Made by a program: the position numbers and the translations under genes
Assembly (NCBI GenBank): GCA_019056435.1
Contig: CP077641.1
Coordinates: forward strand, 3,038,001 to 3,102,000
Reading direction: 5' to 3'
DNA: 64,000 nucleotides
Origin: Stutzerimonas stutzeri
Lineage (GTDB): Bacteria; Pseudomonadota; Gammaproteobacteria; Pseudomonadales; Pseudomonadaceae
In this document: positions 9,002-17,936 of the stretch, one piece after another
Numbering within the stretch: the stretch's first letter is position 1
Layout of the letters: every line of letters starts with the position of its first letter
The notes under the pieces: generated by a model
What the model saw: the letters and a program-made list of their open reading frames with translations, nothing else
Told to the model about the DNA's origin: nothing
Databases searched by the model: none

Positions 9002-9849
9002 TGAGCAATCCATTCAAGTCAAAGCTTGACATTTCCCCGTCGTCCTCGGGTCCGGCGTTGTCTACACATTTGCTGTTCGATAGTGGTCATGTTGAACCGA
9101 ACCGTTCGGCAATTGATCAGTTTCTCGAGCGGCTGCATTCAATTAATAGGCTGTCGCCGCAGCCGCTACAGTTTGATGCGCTACAGGGACAATTAGTCCT
9201 TCTTGGGGTAATCGCAGCGGTCGAGAGTTACCTTCGAACATTGTTCCGGAAGATCATTTGCGTAGATGCGCTTTCAAAAGAGTGCGCTTATAAAAGGGAT
9301 ATCTCCTACGCAGCAGCAATTCATATGGATAGGGATATGCTGCCGGAAGCTATCCTTGAACGCATCTCGTTTATAAGCCAACAAAGTATTGTCGACGCTA
9401 TACGAGATATTTTAGGGATAAAAGGAGCGGTACCGAACGTGGTAGAGTCTTCAATCAAAGATTATGTTCGTATCTGTCACTTGCGGCACTGTGCTGTGCA
9501 CAGATTTGGCCGATTGGGCGCATCAAATGCTGTTGCCCTTGGAATAGATGATCATAAAGAGCTTTTGGAAAAACCTCTTGCTCTAAGTTATACTTCTCTG
9601 CAGACGTCTATTTTGATATGCACCAACTTGGTAAAAACTATCAATAACCATCTTTTTAATGAGCTGCTTTCAAGAATTCCTCAAGGCGAATGGACCGGTT
9701 ACTTTTCATCTGACAAAAAGTTATTTAAGCTTTATTATGATCTCTTTGCGGATAGCATAAGTAGTCAGGGTTCCTCGCCCCCGCTTAAGCATATGTACGA
9801 TTTATTCGTTCAGCAGCGTAGACTTTATATATCTGGTGCGCAAGCGTGA
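9001..9849 (+). CDS. HEPN-like protein, predicted ribonuclease effector
   Basis: The 282-aa, mostly helical protein contains LRHCAVHRFGRLG near residue 162. This fits the HEPN RNase signature R-x4-6-H (R-HCAV-H), preceded by helices as in RiboL-PSP/MAE_28990-type HEPN domains. HEPN proteins often act as toxins or RNA-cleaving effectors in abortive infection. It is the last gene of the methyltransferase-ATPase operon and overlaps the ATPase stop by one base. The assignment rests on the motif and predicted helicity only. Confidence 0.55.
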   Translation: MSNPFKSKLDISPSSSGPALSTHLLFDSGHVEPNRSAIDQFLERLHSINRLSPQPLQFDALQGQLVLLGVIAAVESYLRTLFRKIICVDALSKECAYKRDISYAAAIHMDRDMLPEAILERISFISQQSIVDAIRDILGIKGAVPNVVESSIKDYVRICHLRHCAVHRFGRLGASNAVALGIDDHKELLEKPLALSYTSLQTSILICTNLVKTINNHLFNELLSRIPQGEWTGYFSSDKKLFKLYYDLFADSISSQGSSPPLKHMYDLFVQQRRLYISGAQA

Positions 9850-9957
9850 AGAAGTTGCGCTTGTACCGCGCTGTAAGTATTTGCTCACGGCTTGGCAGCC
9901 CCCACGACAGTGTGTGTGCCCAAGTGAGTATGTTGCGTGCTGATTCGTTTTAGTTTT

Positions 9958-10034
9958 GCCTAACGTTTGGTTAAGGGGCGGGCTTTAGCCCGTCCCGAGT
10001 GAGCGAAGCGAACGACTTGAACCATTTGTTAGAC
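9958..10034 (-). other. Integron attC recombination site
   Basis: On the minus strand the element runs from GTCTAAC (10034-10028) to GTTAGGC (9964-9958), matching the R'' (RYYYAAC) and R' (GTTRRRY) core sites. Inner arms ATGGTT/AACCA and GGGACGGGCT/AGCCCGCCCC allow a folded hairpin of 77 nt, the usual attC size. It starts 20 bp past the stop of the DUF2971 gene and points the same way, as in a standard gene cassette. Confidence 0.8.
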
Positions 10035-10053
10035 ATTGCATTCAAGGCAATAG

Positions 10054-10890
10054 TCATCTGTAGCTTGCTGTGGATCTTCTAAAGCGTAACTTTTCAAAAC
10101 CATACATGGACAGAAATAATTCCAAGTCGTAATTCTGGATTTGACATTTTGGGCCTAAGACAAGATCGACAACGAAATCATTTTCTATTAAGTGAGAAAA
10201 ATCGTATTCGAAATATGTTATTAATTTTCCGTTGGATGTGCGATGTTTAATCTCAGAGATTCCGGCATGAATCGTTGTTATGTTAGTACTTGCATAACCC
10301 ATGATCATTGGTGTGTGGATTATTCTCCACTCTGCTTCTTCGATAAAGGCTTTATTTTTATACGATGGTGCTAAGCCGTTTAGTTTAAAAGCGGCATCTA
10401 TTAGTGCGTTATTTGTTTTCCAGTTTTCATCGGAAGAAATGGACGAAAATGCCGACCTCAAAATTGCATTGATTGTCCTATCCTGCTCATCATCGTCGTA
10501 TGTCACACGCATTGTCGTAATGCTGTTTTTTACTGCGGCCGTGTGGTGAGGAAGTGTTCCGGAGTTCGGGCATAATTCTTTGCTAAACCCTATTGCAAGG
10601 CCTGTCCCATTTCTTGCGTAGGCACGCCACTGACTTAGGAGATCGCCTTCCGATGAAAGAGAGCAGACGAATGGGGTAAGTCGATTATTAGAAATAATTT
10701 CCCACAAATAATTTATCTGCTCTACAGGATATTCTTGAGTCATTTGCTCAAGTGATGCTCTGATTTTTCTTAATGCCCAGTGCATTTCTTGATGATCATT
10801 GAGATTATGTGGGCCAGACAACCATAGTTTTTTGCTTTTAATTATATTGAAAAATCCATCTACATCGCTGTAGTGATAAATTATGGTCAT
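10054..10890 (-). CDS. DUF2971-family protein carried as an integron cassette
   Basis: The 278-aa protein matches DUF2971: the N-terminal IIYHYSDVDGFFNIIKSKKL, LNDHQEM, then SLSSEGDLLSQWRAYA and GTGLAIGFS, and a late EEAEWRI. DUF2971 proteins are of unknown activity and common in accessory DNA. Its low GC content differs from the backbone. It is bounded by GTTAGGC 10 bp before its start and an attC just after its stop, the geometry of a mobile cassette. Confidence 0.85.
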   Translation of the reverse strand: MTIIYHYSDVDGFFNIIKSKKLWLSGPHNLNDHQEMHWALRKIRASLEQMTQEYPVEQINYLWEIISNNRLTPFVCSLSSEGDLLSQWRAYARNGTGLAIGFSKELCPNSGTLPHHTAAVKNSITTMRVTYDDDEQDRTINAILRSAFSSISSDENWKTNNALIDAAFKLNGLAPSYKNKAFIEEAEWRIIHTPMIMGYASTNITTIHAGISEIKHRTSNGKLITYFEYDFSHLIENDFVVDLVLGPKCQIQNYDLELFLSMYGFEKLRFRRSTASYR

Positions 10891-10900
10891 TGTTTTTTTT

Positions 10901-10960
10901 GCCTAACAGTGATTAGACCGACGGTCGACTAATACGCAGCCTAACATTCCGCTAACAATA
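10901..10960 (-). other. attI-like integron insertion site
   Basis: Minus strand: GTTAGC, GTTAGGC, then GTCTAAT-CACT-GTTAGGC, where the last core (10907-10901) opens the DUF2971 cassette. An inverted simple site preceded by direct core-like repeats is how attI sites look. No intI gene is visible next to it. Confidence 0.5.
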
Positions 10961-11260
10961 TTGAGTTTCCAATTGCAGATCAGTGTCTTACGCATCTTTC
11001 ACTCCCTTCTGCTGCGACGTTATATCGAGCGCGGTATAAGTCCGTTATAGCCAAATGCGGCATAGGCCCGTGCTTCACCGCAGGTCGCCATAGGTGGGAG
11101 GAATGGATGCTTGTATGAAATAAGCAAGGCATCCATGCCGCCGAAGATGGGACTGCGCGTGAGCAGTTGTTTCCATAATGCTTTTCCTGCTGTTAATTGC
11201 CAAGAGTTTGATGGCAATTAGTGGCCGCTTTGGGCCGAAACCAGCCATCGCCACCACTCC
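10961..11260. other. Gene-free region where intI would be expected
   Basis: No gene is seen. One 9-bp inverted repeat, TAATTGCCA (11194-11202) and TGGCAATTA (11212-11220), is present. A divergent integrase gene would normally start here, and none is readable in any frame. Confidence 0.5.
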
Positions 11261-11494
11261 CCCCGCGTCAGCAATGAGCGCCCTCCGGGTCGAGACGTCC
11301 CCGGCCGGCTCGATGCGAAGCACGCCAGCGCGACCGGCCCAGCCGGGTGACGCCCTATCTTTTGCTCTTTTGCTCTTTTGCTCTTTTGCTCCTGCGGTTG
11401 CCCTATCTCACACCCGTCGGAAACCCCCGCAGCCACACCCCACCGCGACCTGGTGCAGGCAGCCCCGCAGTCTGTTGCAAGGATCGCCGTCCGG
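11261..11494 (+). repeat. Boundary repeat copy A with 4 x GCTCTTTT
   Basis: Closely similar to 19224-19559. It has the same GC-rich block ending in a CCGGC/GCCGGG hairpin and GTGACGCC, then the octamer array (4 GCTC units from 11364), then CACCCGTCGGAAACCCCCGC and the leader of the helicase gene. The block shared with copy B runs on into the 36-codon helicase fragment at 11495. Confidence 0.85.
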
Positions 11495-11602
11495 ATGGCT
11501 TCACCGTCTCAACCCAAAAGCTTGATCTTCGATCTGGAAGTCGCCCTTCGCAAAGCCGATCAGCCCGACCGCATCTTCATGCTTGGTGGGTCTGCTTCTT
11601 AG
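11495..11602 (+). pseudogene. Truncated 5' fragment of the RecQ-UvrD helicase gene
   Basis: The first ~29 codons (MASPSQPKSLIFDLEVA, then KADQPDRIFM) are nearly the same as the start of the intact gene at 19560. Similarity then stops, and a TAG closes the frame after 35 residues. This is a duplication end-point, not a functional gene. Confidence 0.85.
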
Positions 11603-11670
11603 GGGCTCGGTTCATGATGATGTTGAGCGGGTGAGGGTAGGGCAGTCCCTCGTCGGTTGATCTGCCACCT

Positions 11671-11979
11671 CTAACTCAGCACTTCATCTTCCTCGACCAC
11701 ATCCAGCGCTTCCTCCACCTCGATCTGGTGACGCGTCCATTCCGCGGCGATTGCCGGGTTATTTCGGATCTGCTGCTCAATGCGCAGCGTTTCGCGGAAC
11801 TCGTGGGCGAGGGCGCTCATGGTCCAGTGCGCCTCGACGCCGAGCGTTTCGAGCTCCTGGCGTATTTCGGCCAGCTCGACTTGGAAGAATTCTCTGCGCG
11901 GGTTGACCTTGTAGAAGCACTCCCTGTACGCACGGTCGCAGGTAAGGTTCTCGGCTAGACATTGGAAGTACACGATCAA
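11671..11979 (-). CDS. Hypothetical 102-aa protein
   Basis: This short protein is largely charged and helical, with an acidic C-terminus (VEEALDVVEEDEVLS) and a central WTMSALAHEFRETL segment. I do not recognise a family. It stands alone just inside the cargo block that follows the truncated helicase copy. Codon use looks like coding sequence, but no partner or motif supports a role. Confidence 0.5.
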   Translation of the reverse strand: MIVYFQCLAENLTCDRAYRECFYKVNPRREFFQVELAEIRQELETLGVEAHWTMSALAHEFRETLRIEQQIRNNPAIAAEWTRHQIEVEEALDVVEEDEVLS

Positions 11980-12237
11980 ACCATTGAGAGCTATTTCAAG
12001 CGACGTGGTCGCACTAGTGGGCTGCGGTTACCCGATTCTACGAAGCTGCTGTCACTCTGGATCTAGCAGAGCGGTACCGGATAGAGCGCGATATTATGAA
12101 TTGCCGTCGGCTGGTAGCGCTCGCAGTAGAGAGTCATCCTGGACATCGGGGCCTACTGGGATTAGAGGCCAGCATCGACCTGGACACCCCAATCCATGGG
12201 GCTGATGTTCTGCTACCTCGCTCGGAACCTGAAAGTA

Positions 12238-13275
12238 ATGTCTGATCATGACCATAACGACTGGCTGGCCCGCTATTTCGAGGACTTAAAAGACCAGTCC
12301 CGCAAACGGCTCGCAAAAGAAGCAGATCTGCTTGCCCGGTTTACTGACATGGCAGCATCCAAAGGGGTGATTCTAAGTGCAGACTCGTTCGAGTACATCC
12401 AAACCACCGGAATTGTCGCTAAGGCGAAAGGCATTGCTAGGAAGCTTCTAGGACCGATAACTGCAGAGCGTGATGGGCTGCTGCCGTTCAACGATATTGC
12501 GGCACGGTTACCCCCAAGCCACTTTGGTGGTGGGTGTTTTGCTGGTTCTGACTTTATTTTGATGGCCCACCCCTGTTACCGGCGCAGCATGAGCCTAGTG
12601 AACAACTGGGCCCCGCGGTTTATAGAGCTGTTCTGGAGCTTCGACGGTCCCGGGATAGAAAAATACATAGCCCTCGACGAGGACCGGGTTCGGATCGATG
12701 TTGACGGTGGGCGCTACTTCGAAGCCGACACATGGTTCGGCGCACCTTTCGACGATGACATCCGGAATATAAAACCCGGTATCGTCAAGCTGCGACCTCC
12801 TCTCGACCTCGATTCGATAGATATCTCGATGTTCTTCGCTGATGCCTATTGCCTAGACATCAAGTGGAGCGACTCGGATGGAATCAAGTCGTTCCAAGCC
12901 CTGGAGATGAAGACGGAGAGCGTAAGGGTCGAGGTCGAAGGGCAGCATTACTTTCCTGCTCGGTACCTGCATGCCGAGTACGACCTCAAGGCCGACTGCT
13001 TCAGGCACTTCGATGGCGCAATCCAGCTCTTTACGGAATATGAGTATTTTCAGAGGAGGGATTCTGACTTCAACATCGTCATGAAGAGTGCAGCGCACAT
13101 CAAGGCGAGGTCGACCAAGGTCTTCAAGATCAATGGCCCGCTGAGAACAAAAGACTGGGTCGAGTTCTGCAGTCAATTTCTTGCGAAAAACCCGCTTGTT
13201 TTCGAATACTTCACCGGTGAGTACCCGAAGCGCGTCACCGAGATCATCGAAAACATCAGGACACGTTTGTCGTAA
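12238..13275 (+). CDS. Hypothetical 345-aa protein of the cargo block
   Basis: The start ATG (MSDHDHND) at 12238 is chosen because the preceding codons have no ribosome site. A 49-codon ORF from 12096 would overlap it, but that ORF is weakly supported. The protein opens with a charged helix (about residues 5-35). The rest is mixed alpha/beta with many aromatic residues (FFADAYCLDIKWSD, YEYFQRRDSDFN). No membrane segment, nucleotide-binding loop or known catalytic signature is seen. It sits among restriction- and nuclease-like genes, so a defence role is possible but unproven. Confidence 0.65.
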   Translation: MSDHDHNDWLARYFEDLKDQSRKRLAKEADLLARFTDMAASKGVILSADSFEYIQTTGIVAKAKGIARKLLGPITAERDGLLPFNDIAARLPPSHFGGGCFAGSDFILMAHPCYRRSMSLVNNWAPRFIELFWSFDGPGIEKYIALDEDRVRIDVDGGRYFEADTWFGAPFDDDIRNIKPGIVKLRPPLDLDSIDISMFFADAYCLDIKWSDSDGIKSFQALEMKTESVRVEVEGQHYFPARYLHAEYDLKADCFRHFDGAIQLFTEYEYFQRRDSDFNIVMKSAAHIKARSTKVFKINGPLRTKDWVEFCSQFLAKNPLVFEYFTGEYPKRVTEIIENIRTRLS

Positions 13276-13432
13276 CCTTCTGGCGGATCCTAACCATTAC
13301 GGGGGCGCAACCCGGCTTGAATGGGCTGGCTTTCAGGTGTCTCCAAGGGAGCTAGGTGCGAACGAAGTCTTGGAGCAAGCAGCCTTAGGGTACACGGCGC
13401 TCGTTACTGAGGCTGTTGGTTGGGAATGCCGA

Positions 13433-14023
13433 TCATAGCGCGCTATGCGGAACAGCGTAGAAGTTAGACCGAACGTCCGGTCCGTAGATCTTTCCGTCTG
13501 ATCTGAAGCAGGGTTTTTGGCGTTTCAAGATCCCTACTTCGCATGTGCCCCACTCAAGGTTGACACCTCTGCGCTCAAGCTCGGCTGCCTTGGTTTCCAT
13601 CTCAGCAATCTGTGCGCGCCGAAACGCGAGCTCTGTTTGGCTCGGTAGCAGGGGCCCAACCAGAAGCCATGCTGTCGCGCCGATGGCTGCCAGAGAAGTG
13701 ACAAGTACCGCGAAGGTCTTCAGGCCAAGCATCCGCGCCGCGCTTTTGTACTGCTTAGCAGCATGGTCGGCTGCCTTGTTCGCCTGAACGAATTTATCAG
13801 ACAGCAAAGCTGCCGCTTTAGAGGCGGTTTTATCAGCAATGAGAGAAAGGTCTTGTCGTGCAGAGGTGATCTGACCCTCGACTACAGTCTGAAATTCTCT
13901 TAGAGCAGCGACTGCTTTTTCGACGTCCTCCTTGGTCCGCAACCCTGCAGTGAGGAGCGAGGTGAGCACCTCGGCTTGACCACGGATTTTCTCGTCGTAG
14001 GTTGCGTATTCACTAGCATTCAT
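13433..14023 (-). CDS. Single-span membrane protein with coiled coils
   Basis: The 196-aa protein has helices rich in A, E, K and Q (about residues 10-95), one transmembrane segment (TFAVLVTSLAAIGATAWLLV, about 103-122), and a second coil (RAQIAEMETKAAELERRG). A Cys-containing tail (CEVG...RQKPCFRSDGKIYG) follows. This order recalls accessory mobilization proteins of Pseudomonas plasmids, but the likeness is architectural only. It is the last gene of a three-gene minus-strand cluster and starts 7 bp after the stop of its upstream neighbour, so it is probably co-translated. Confidence 0.65.
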   Translation of the reverse strand: MNASEYATYDEKIRGQAEVLTSLLTAGLRTKEDVEKAVAALREFQTVVEGQITSARQDLSLIADKTASKAAALLSDKFVQANKAADHAAKQYKSAARMLGLKTFAVLVTSLAAIGATAWLLVGPLLPSQTELAFRRAQIAEMETKAAELERRGVNLEWGTCEVGILKRQKPCFRSDGKIYGPDVRSNFYAVPHSAL

Positions 14024-14030
14024 GAGGCGC

Positions 14031-14744
14031 TCATCCTAGGCTCGGACCATATGATTTATGTTTGGCGAGCTCCTTCGCTTTTGCGTTATGAAGAGCTAGC
14101 TGGTGATTTTCTTCGGGGCGTTCGAACCGCTCCTTTACCCATTCTCGATGCGTCAGGTTGAGCTCAAGCATGTCCTCTAGAGGAGTGAATTTCAGTACCC
14201 CTCCAGGTTCAGCCCAAAGCAGCAAGCCGCCAGACCCCGAGCTTTCAGTACCGTTAACGGTTTTGACTGCTAGGAGGTAGTCGTGGATATCCTTGGGGGT
14301 GAAGCTGGATTTCTGCAAGGCAATGGCCTTAGCAGTAGATTGGACGAGCTCGTGCAGCCGGCCGTCCCTCGCAGTTTCTCTAGGAAATGCATCCAGATAT
14401 GGAACGCTGAGGAGTCCTAGCGAATCCTCGGTGGCCTTGGTCTCAACGTACCAATGCACTTCACGGGAAATCTCGGAGAGCCCCTGATCTTCAATGACGT
14501 GCTTGAGCCCTGCGTGCTTACCGAGCTCCTTGTCTAGCCTCGCGCCCTCGGCTTTGAATTCCAAGAGACGAGCCACACCACCGAAATTCAACAACACGTC
14601 GGCTAGCAGTCGATCCGCAGGCGTCTGTTGGAGCAAATTGACCGATCCTACCGCAGCTGATTTTGAGCCTTGCTGGAAGTCACGGATGGCATAGCCGAGG
14701 GCAAACAGGAAATTTCCGATGGTGATGTTCTCGTAAAGCTTCAT
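14031..14744 (-). CDS. Hypothetical protein in a nuclease-associated cluster
   Basis: About 237 aa from the ATG at 14742-14744 (MKLYENITIGNFLFALG), chosen over a longer frame whose extra N-terminus looks non-coding. It is a soluble, mainly helical protein without a motif I recognise. It lies between the nuclease-like gene (14854-16021) and the membrane coiled-coil gene (13433-14023), on the same strand. The arrangement suggests one three-component unit. Confidence 0.6.
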   Translation of the reverse strand: MKLYENITIGNFLFALGYAIRDFQQGSKSAAVGSVNLLQQTPADRLLADVLLNFGGVARLLEFKAEGARLDKELGKHAGLKHVIEDQGLSEISREVHWYVETKATEDSLGLLSVPYLDAFPRETARDGRLHELVQSTAKAIALQKSSFTPKDIHDYLLAVKTVNGTESSGSGGLLLWAEPGGVLKFTPLEDMLELNLTHREWVKERFERPEENHQLALHNAKAKELAKHKSYGPSLG

Positions 14745-14853
14745 TCGGTGCGCGATATCCTTAGGGCTTAATGACGAAGGGCGACAAACAGCCACTCACG
14801 CTTAAAGCTCGTCAGCTTCTATCTCTGGTCACGCTTGTACCGGGGCCGCCGCG

Positions 14854-16021
14854 CTAATCATCTTCCGGCCAGCAGCTGGGAAGCCCAAGCACCTCAGCAA
14901 GCGAACAACCGTCGGACCTTTGCATCTGGTCCCCGTTAACGATCGCGTAAGGCATTGCTTTTAATACTTCGGGGAGTGGATGAGTAGCCCATGGATTGAT
15001 ATAGATCGTATGGCGCCGTGAGGAGAGCGTGTAAGCGGTCAGGTCGTTGAAAATCCATGCACCGCTAACACGCCTTGCTCGAGGTCCTGACGGGCCTACC
15101 CATGCTCCATTGGAAGCACGAGTAAATCTGACTTCCTTTTCCGGATCTCTAGTATCCAGAACGTACTGCTCCTGCCCGTATAGCGCGTTCATCTCATCAA
15201 TTGTGTCGAGATGGAACGAGCCGAAGTTCACAGCCACCAAGAGAGGCTTGTCGAGGTCGCCATACCTTGCACCCTTGAACTTGATGGCGTCCCGAATGGG
15301 TGACCACTGATCAATGAGCCCTGCGCCACCATCAAGCATGCCGACCAATGTCCGGGACTTACCGCGGGCCTCGGGCTTAAGTGGATAGGCGCGGAGGCGT
15401 ACTTGCCATCCTTCATGTGTCCATTCGTGTGTGGGGGTTGATTCCAAGCCTCGGCTTTCAGCTTCAGCTCGAACACTATCGGGGTCGAGTGAGTTCAGCC
15501 ATTTCAATGTGGCGGCGAGCAGTTTATTACCGCTCGGTTGAGTATCGGGTGTGCCGTGGTACTCAACGAGGACCATGAAGTTAGGGTGGCTAGCCTTACC
15601 CAGGGCATCGAGCGTTGAACCAATCATTGCTTCTGCTGCAGGAACAGACTCGTCCCTAATCGAAGCCAAAACAGCCTCGAGATAGAACTCCTCACCAGCG
15701 GGTGTTGTGACATGAAAATCAGGGCGTGCCTTTGACCCACTCGGCAGCTCGGGGTGGGGGGGACAAGGTGTAACCCAGTCGAACCAAGAACGCATAGAGG
15801 GCGAGTTCGAACACTGCAGACTTGAAGTGCGTGTCGTTGCCGCATTTGAGCCGAGCGACTAGCTCGGCTCGCTCCTCCTGTGGGTATTCCCCCACAAGGC
15901 TTTCTAGGTAATGGCGGACTCGCTCCATCTCCGGTCTAGCGGATCGATCCAAGAAGGCGAAATTACTCTCGCGGTTCGCTTTGGGGCTTGCGTTGGCGCG
16001 TTGGTAGTCAGTGAAGATCAT
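14854..16021 (-). CDS. Possible PD-(D/E)xK-type nuclease, frameshifted
   Basis: The N-terminal part (MIFTDYQRAN...FKSAVFELALYAFLVRLGYTL) and the rest (HPELPSGSKARPDFHVT, FYLEAV...) lie in two frames. Removing one base from the G7 run at 15756-15762 gives 388 aa. The helix with an E, then RPDF, then the FYLEA strand resembles the core order of restriction-type nucleases, although the usual K is not clear. A longer start at 16102 is possible. It heads the minus-strand cluster 13433-16021. Confidence 0.55.
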
Positions 16022-16243
16022 GTTCAAAACAGTAACATGGAGCTGCTTGGCTAAGCAGGTTGTGGGGACGCCTCTGAAAATCCACCTATTTTCGAGCGGC
16101 ATGCCGGCGACCTAGCCGGCGTGGCATGTGTGTCAGTTGGGCAGCTCTAGATGCGGAGCCGCGGGGCGAAACATAAGGCTGTTGCGCTCATATTGATTTT
16201 GCTAGTTTCAGAACTCCCACCGTAGGTGCCTGGAGGTCGGCCT

Positions 16244-16681
16244 TTGAAATCCCGCAAGATTGTTCAGCTGCAGATGAACTCTGGCACACATGCTGCCTTG
16301 GTGGCGCTATGCGAAGACGGGTCAGTCTGGCAACGCAGCCTAGACGCTACGGAGCAGCCTTGGCTGATGCTGCCTGCTATCCCCGCGAACGCGCCGGCGA
16401 CGCCTAAGGCAACGAGTCCATCGACGGGCCCTAAACCTGCCAATACTGGGCAGAGGTGGGAAGCTGAACATGATGAATACCTAAAAGTCCTCTGGCATCA
16501 GGAAAAGAAGCTGTGCTCAGAGATAGGAGAGCTGATGCAGCGAACCGAAGGCGCAATCGCAGCACGTCTAGCGCATCTGGAAATCGTTGCCGACCGTGAG
16601 GCAGCACGTGTAGCTGACCAGGCGCGAAGAGATGCCAGATCCGCACAGGGTAGAGGCAACTGGGACAAGCAGAACCTATAG
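16244..16681 (+). CDS. Hypothetical protein with SANT/Myb-like helix bundle
   Basis: The start is TTG at 16244, because a GGAGG lies 7 nt upstream; a GTG at 16226 would place that site inside the gene. The 145-aa protein has an N-terminal strand region with a W-rich segment, a Pro/Ala/Thr linker, and a C-terminal unit WEAEHDEYLKVLWHQEKK followed by EIGELMQRTEGAIAARLAHL. That pattern is typical of small Myb/SANT-like DNA-binding domains. It precedes the restriction-like gene at 16829 in the same direction. Confidence 0.6.
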   Translation: MKSRKIVQLQMNSGTHAALVALCEDGSVWQRSLDATEQPWLMLPAIPANAPATPKATSPSTGPKPANTGQRWEAEHDEYLKVLWHQEKKLCSEIGELMQRTEGAIAARLAHLEIVADREAARVADQARRDARSAQGRGNWDKQNL

Positions 16682-16828
16682 CCTAGGCCCCGAGGCGAGC
16701 CAAGACATCAGTCGAAGAGCCTTGTTCTGCCCAGTCCGCCTTAGCAGAGGTGGTTATGGATCTACGATGCAGCTCTGATCGCTAGCCAGCCTTGCGCCAA
16801 GCACCAGCCATTTCACAAGGACGTAGCT

Positions 16829-17936
16829 TTGAAACTGCCGGCTGTTAAAAAAGACAAACTCGAACGTGCTCTGCAGATGTTCGACCTGAAGCTTCGCCAT
16901 ACGCAGGAATGGCAAGGGTGGACGGACAACCAAGCGCACCGATACGCAATCAGCGCTAATGGCCAGCTGTACCCGGCCAAGAAGATTGTCTCTCTCGCAA
17001 CAGGTACCCCAGTCGGGCTTTTTTCAGGTGGCCAGCCTACCAACGGCTACCTGAAGCGCCACGGCTTCACGATCGTGGACCTGCCTCGCTCTTCTCAGCC
17101 CGAGCTCCGTTTTGTAGTGGGGCAGGTGTATGACCGTCAGACAGAGATACATGATCTGTTCGGTGGTAGCCGGCAAAGCGGTATTTCAGCCTCGGCTAAA
17201 GTGCCAGCGATCTTCATTTTTACGGGGGAGTCAGGCGAGCAGTTTGGGTACGCCGATAAACACGGGCCTGACGGCGTGCTCAGTTACACAGGTGAGGGGC
17301 AGTCGAACGACATGACGCTTACCAAAGGCAACCTCGCCATTCTTGAGCATGCCAAGACAGGTCGCGCTATTCATGTGTTTAAGGCCTTAGGCAAGAGTCA
17401 AGGACAGCGCTACATGGGGGAATATGCGTGCGCGAGCCATGAATGGCGTGATGGGCACGACAAGCACGGAAACGTTCGAAAGGTAGTGGCGTTTAACCTC
17501 GTGCCGGTAGGGCTTGAACTCGAGCGACCGGAACTCTTCGAGGACGACGATGAGAGCGATTCCAGTCTTTCACTGGAGCAGTTGCGAGCTTGCCTTAGCG
17601 GCCGCGGCCAGCGCCGGTCCGGGCAGTAAAAGCGATGCCTTAAGAACGAACTACCGGCGTAGCAAACGTATCGCAGATTACGTCCTAAAAAGAGCCGGTG
17701 GGAAATGCGAGAGTTGTCAAAAGCCAGCCCCATTTTTAAAGAGAAACGGGTCGCCTTACCTTGAGCCACACCACGTGAACCGCCTCTCCGATGGTGGTCT
17801 TGATGATCCACATTACATGGGGGCGGTGTGTCCAGACTGCCATAGGGAGATCCACCATGGTGTGCTGGGGCACGTGAAAAACGACCGGCTTAAGGCCTAC
17901 GTGGCTGATCGTGAGGAGCAACTAACGAAGGGCTGA
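16829..17936 (+). CDS. ScoMcrA-like type IV restriction endonuclease (head, SRA-like, HNH), frameshifted
   Basis: Residues 1-85 match the N-terminal head domain of ScoMcrA-like enzymes (RYAISANGQLYPAKKIVSLA, NGYLKRHGF). Residues 90-235 are SRA-like (VGQVYDRQTEIHDLFGG, GDKHG-like turns). The C-terminus is an HNH nuclease (CESCQKPAPF, LEPHHVNRLSDGG, CPDCHREIHHG). The HNH part is in a different frame. A +1 (or -2) shift near 17581-17586 joins them into about 368 aa. Such enzymes cut DNA carrying modified cytosine or phosphorothioate. The start is TTG with AAGGA 7 nt upstream. Confidence 0.8.

Noticed and set aside
11218-11436. Minus-strand frames rich in K, E, Q, R across the octamer arrays (also 19199-19489)
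   Set aside because: The Lys/Glu/Gln repeats are simply translation of the GCTCTTTT units. The array is non-coding leader DNA.
12096-12245. A 49-codon ORF overlapping the start of the 12238 gene
   Set aside because: No ribosome site, no family match and an upstream in-frame stop. It may be coding, but support is too weak.
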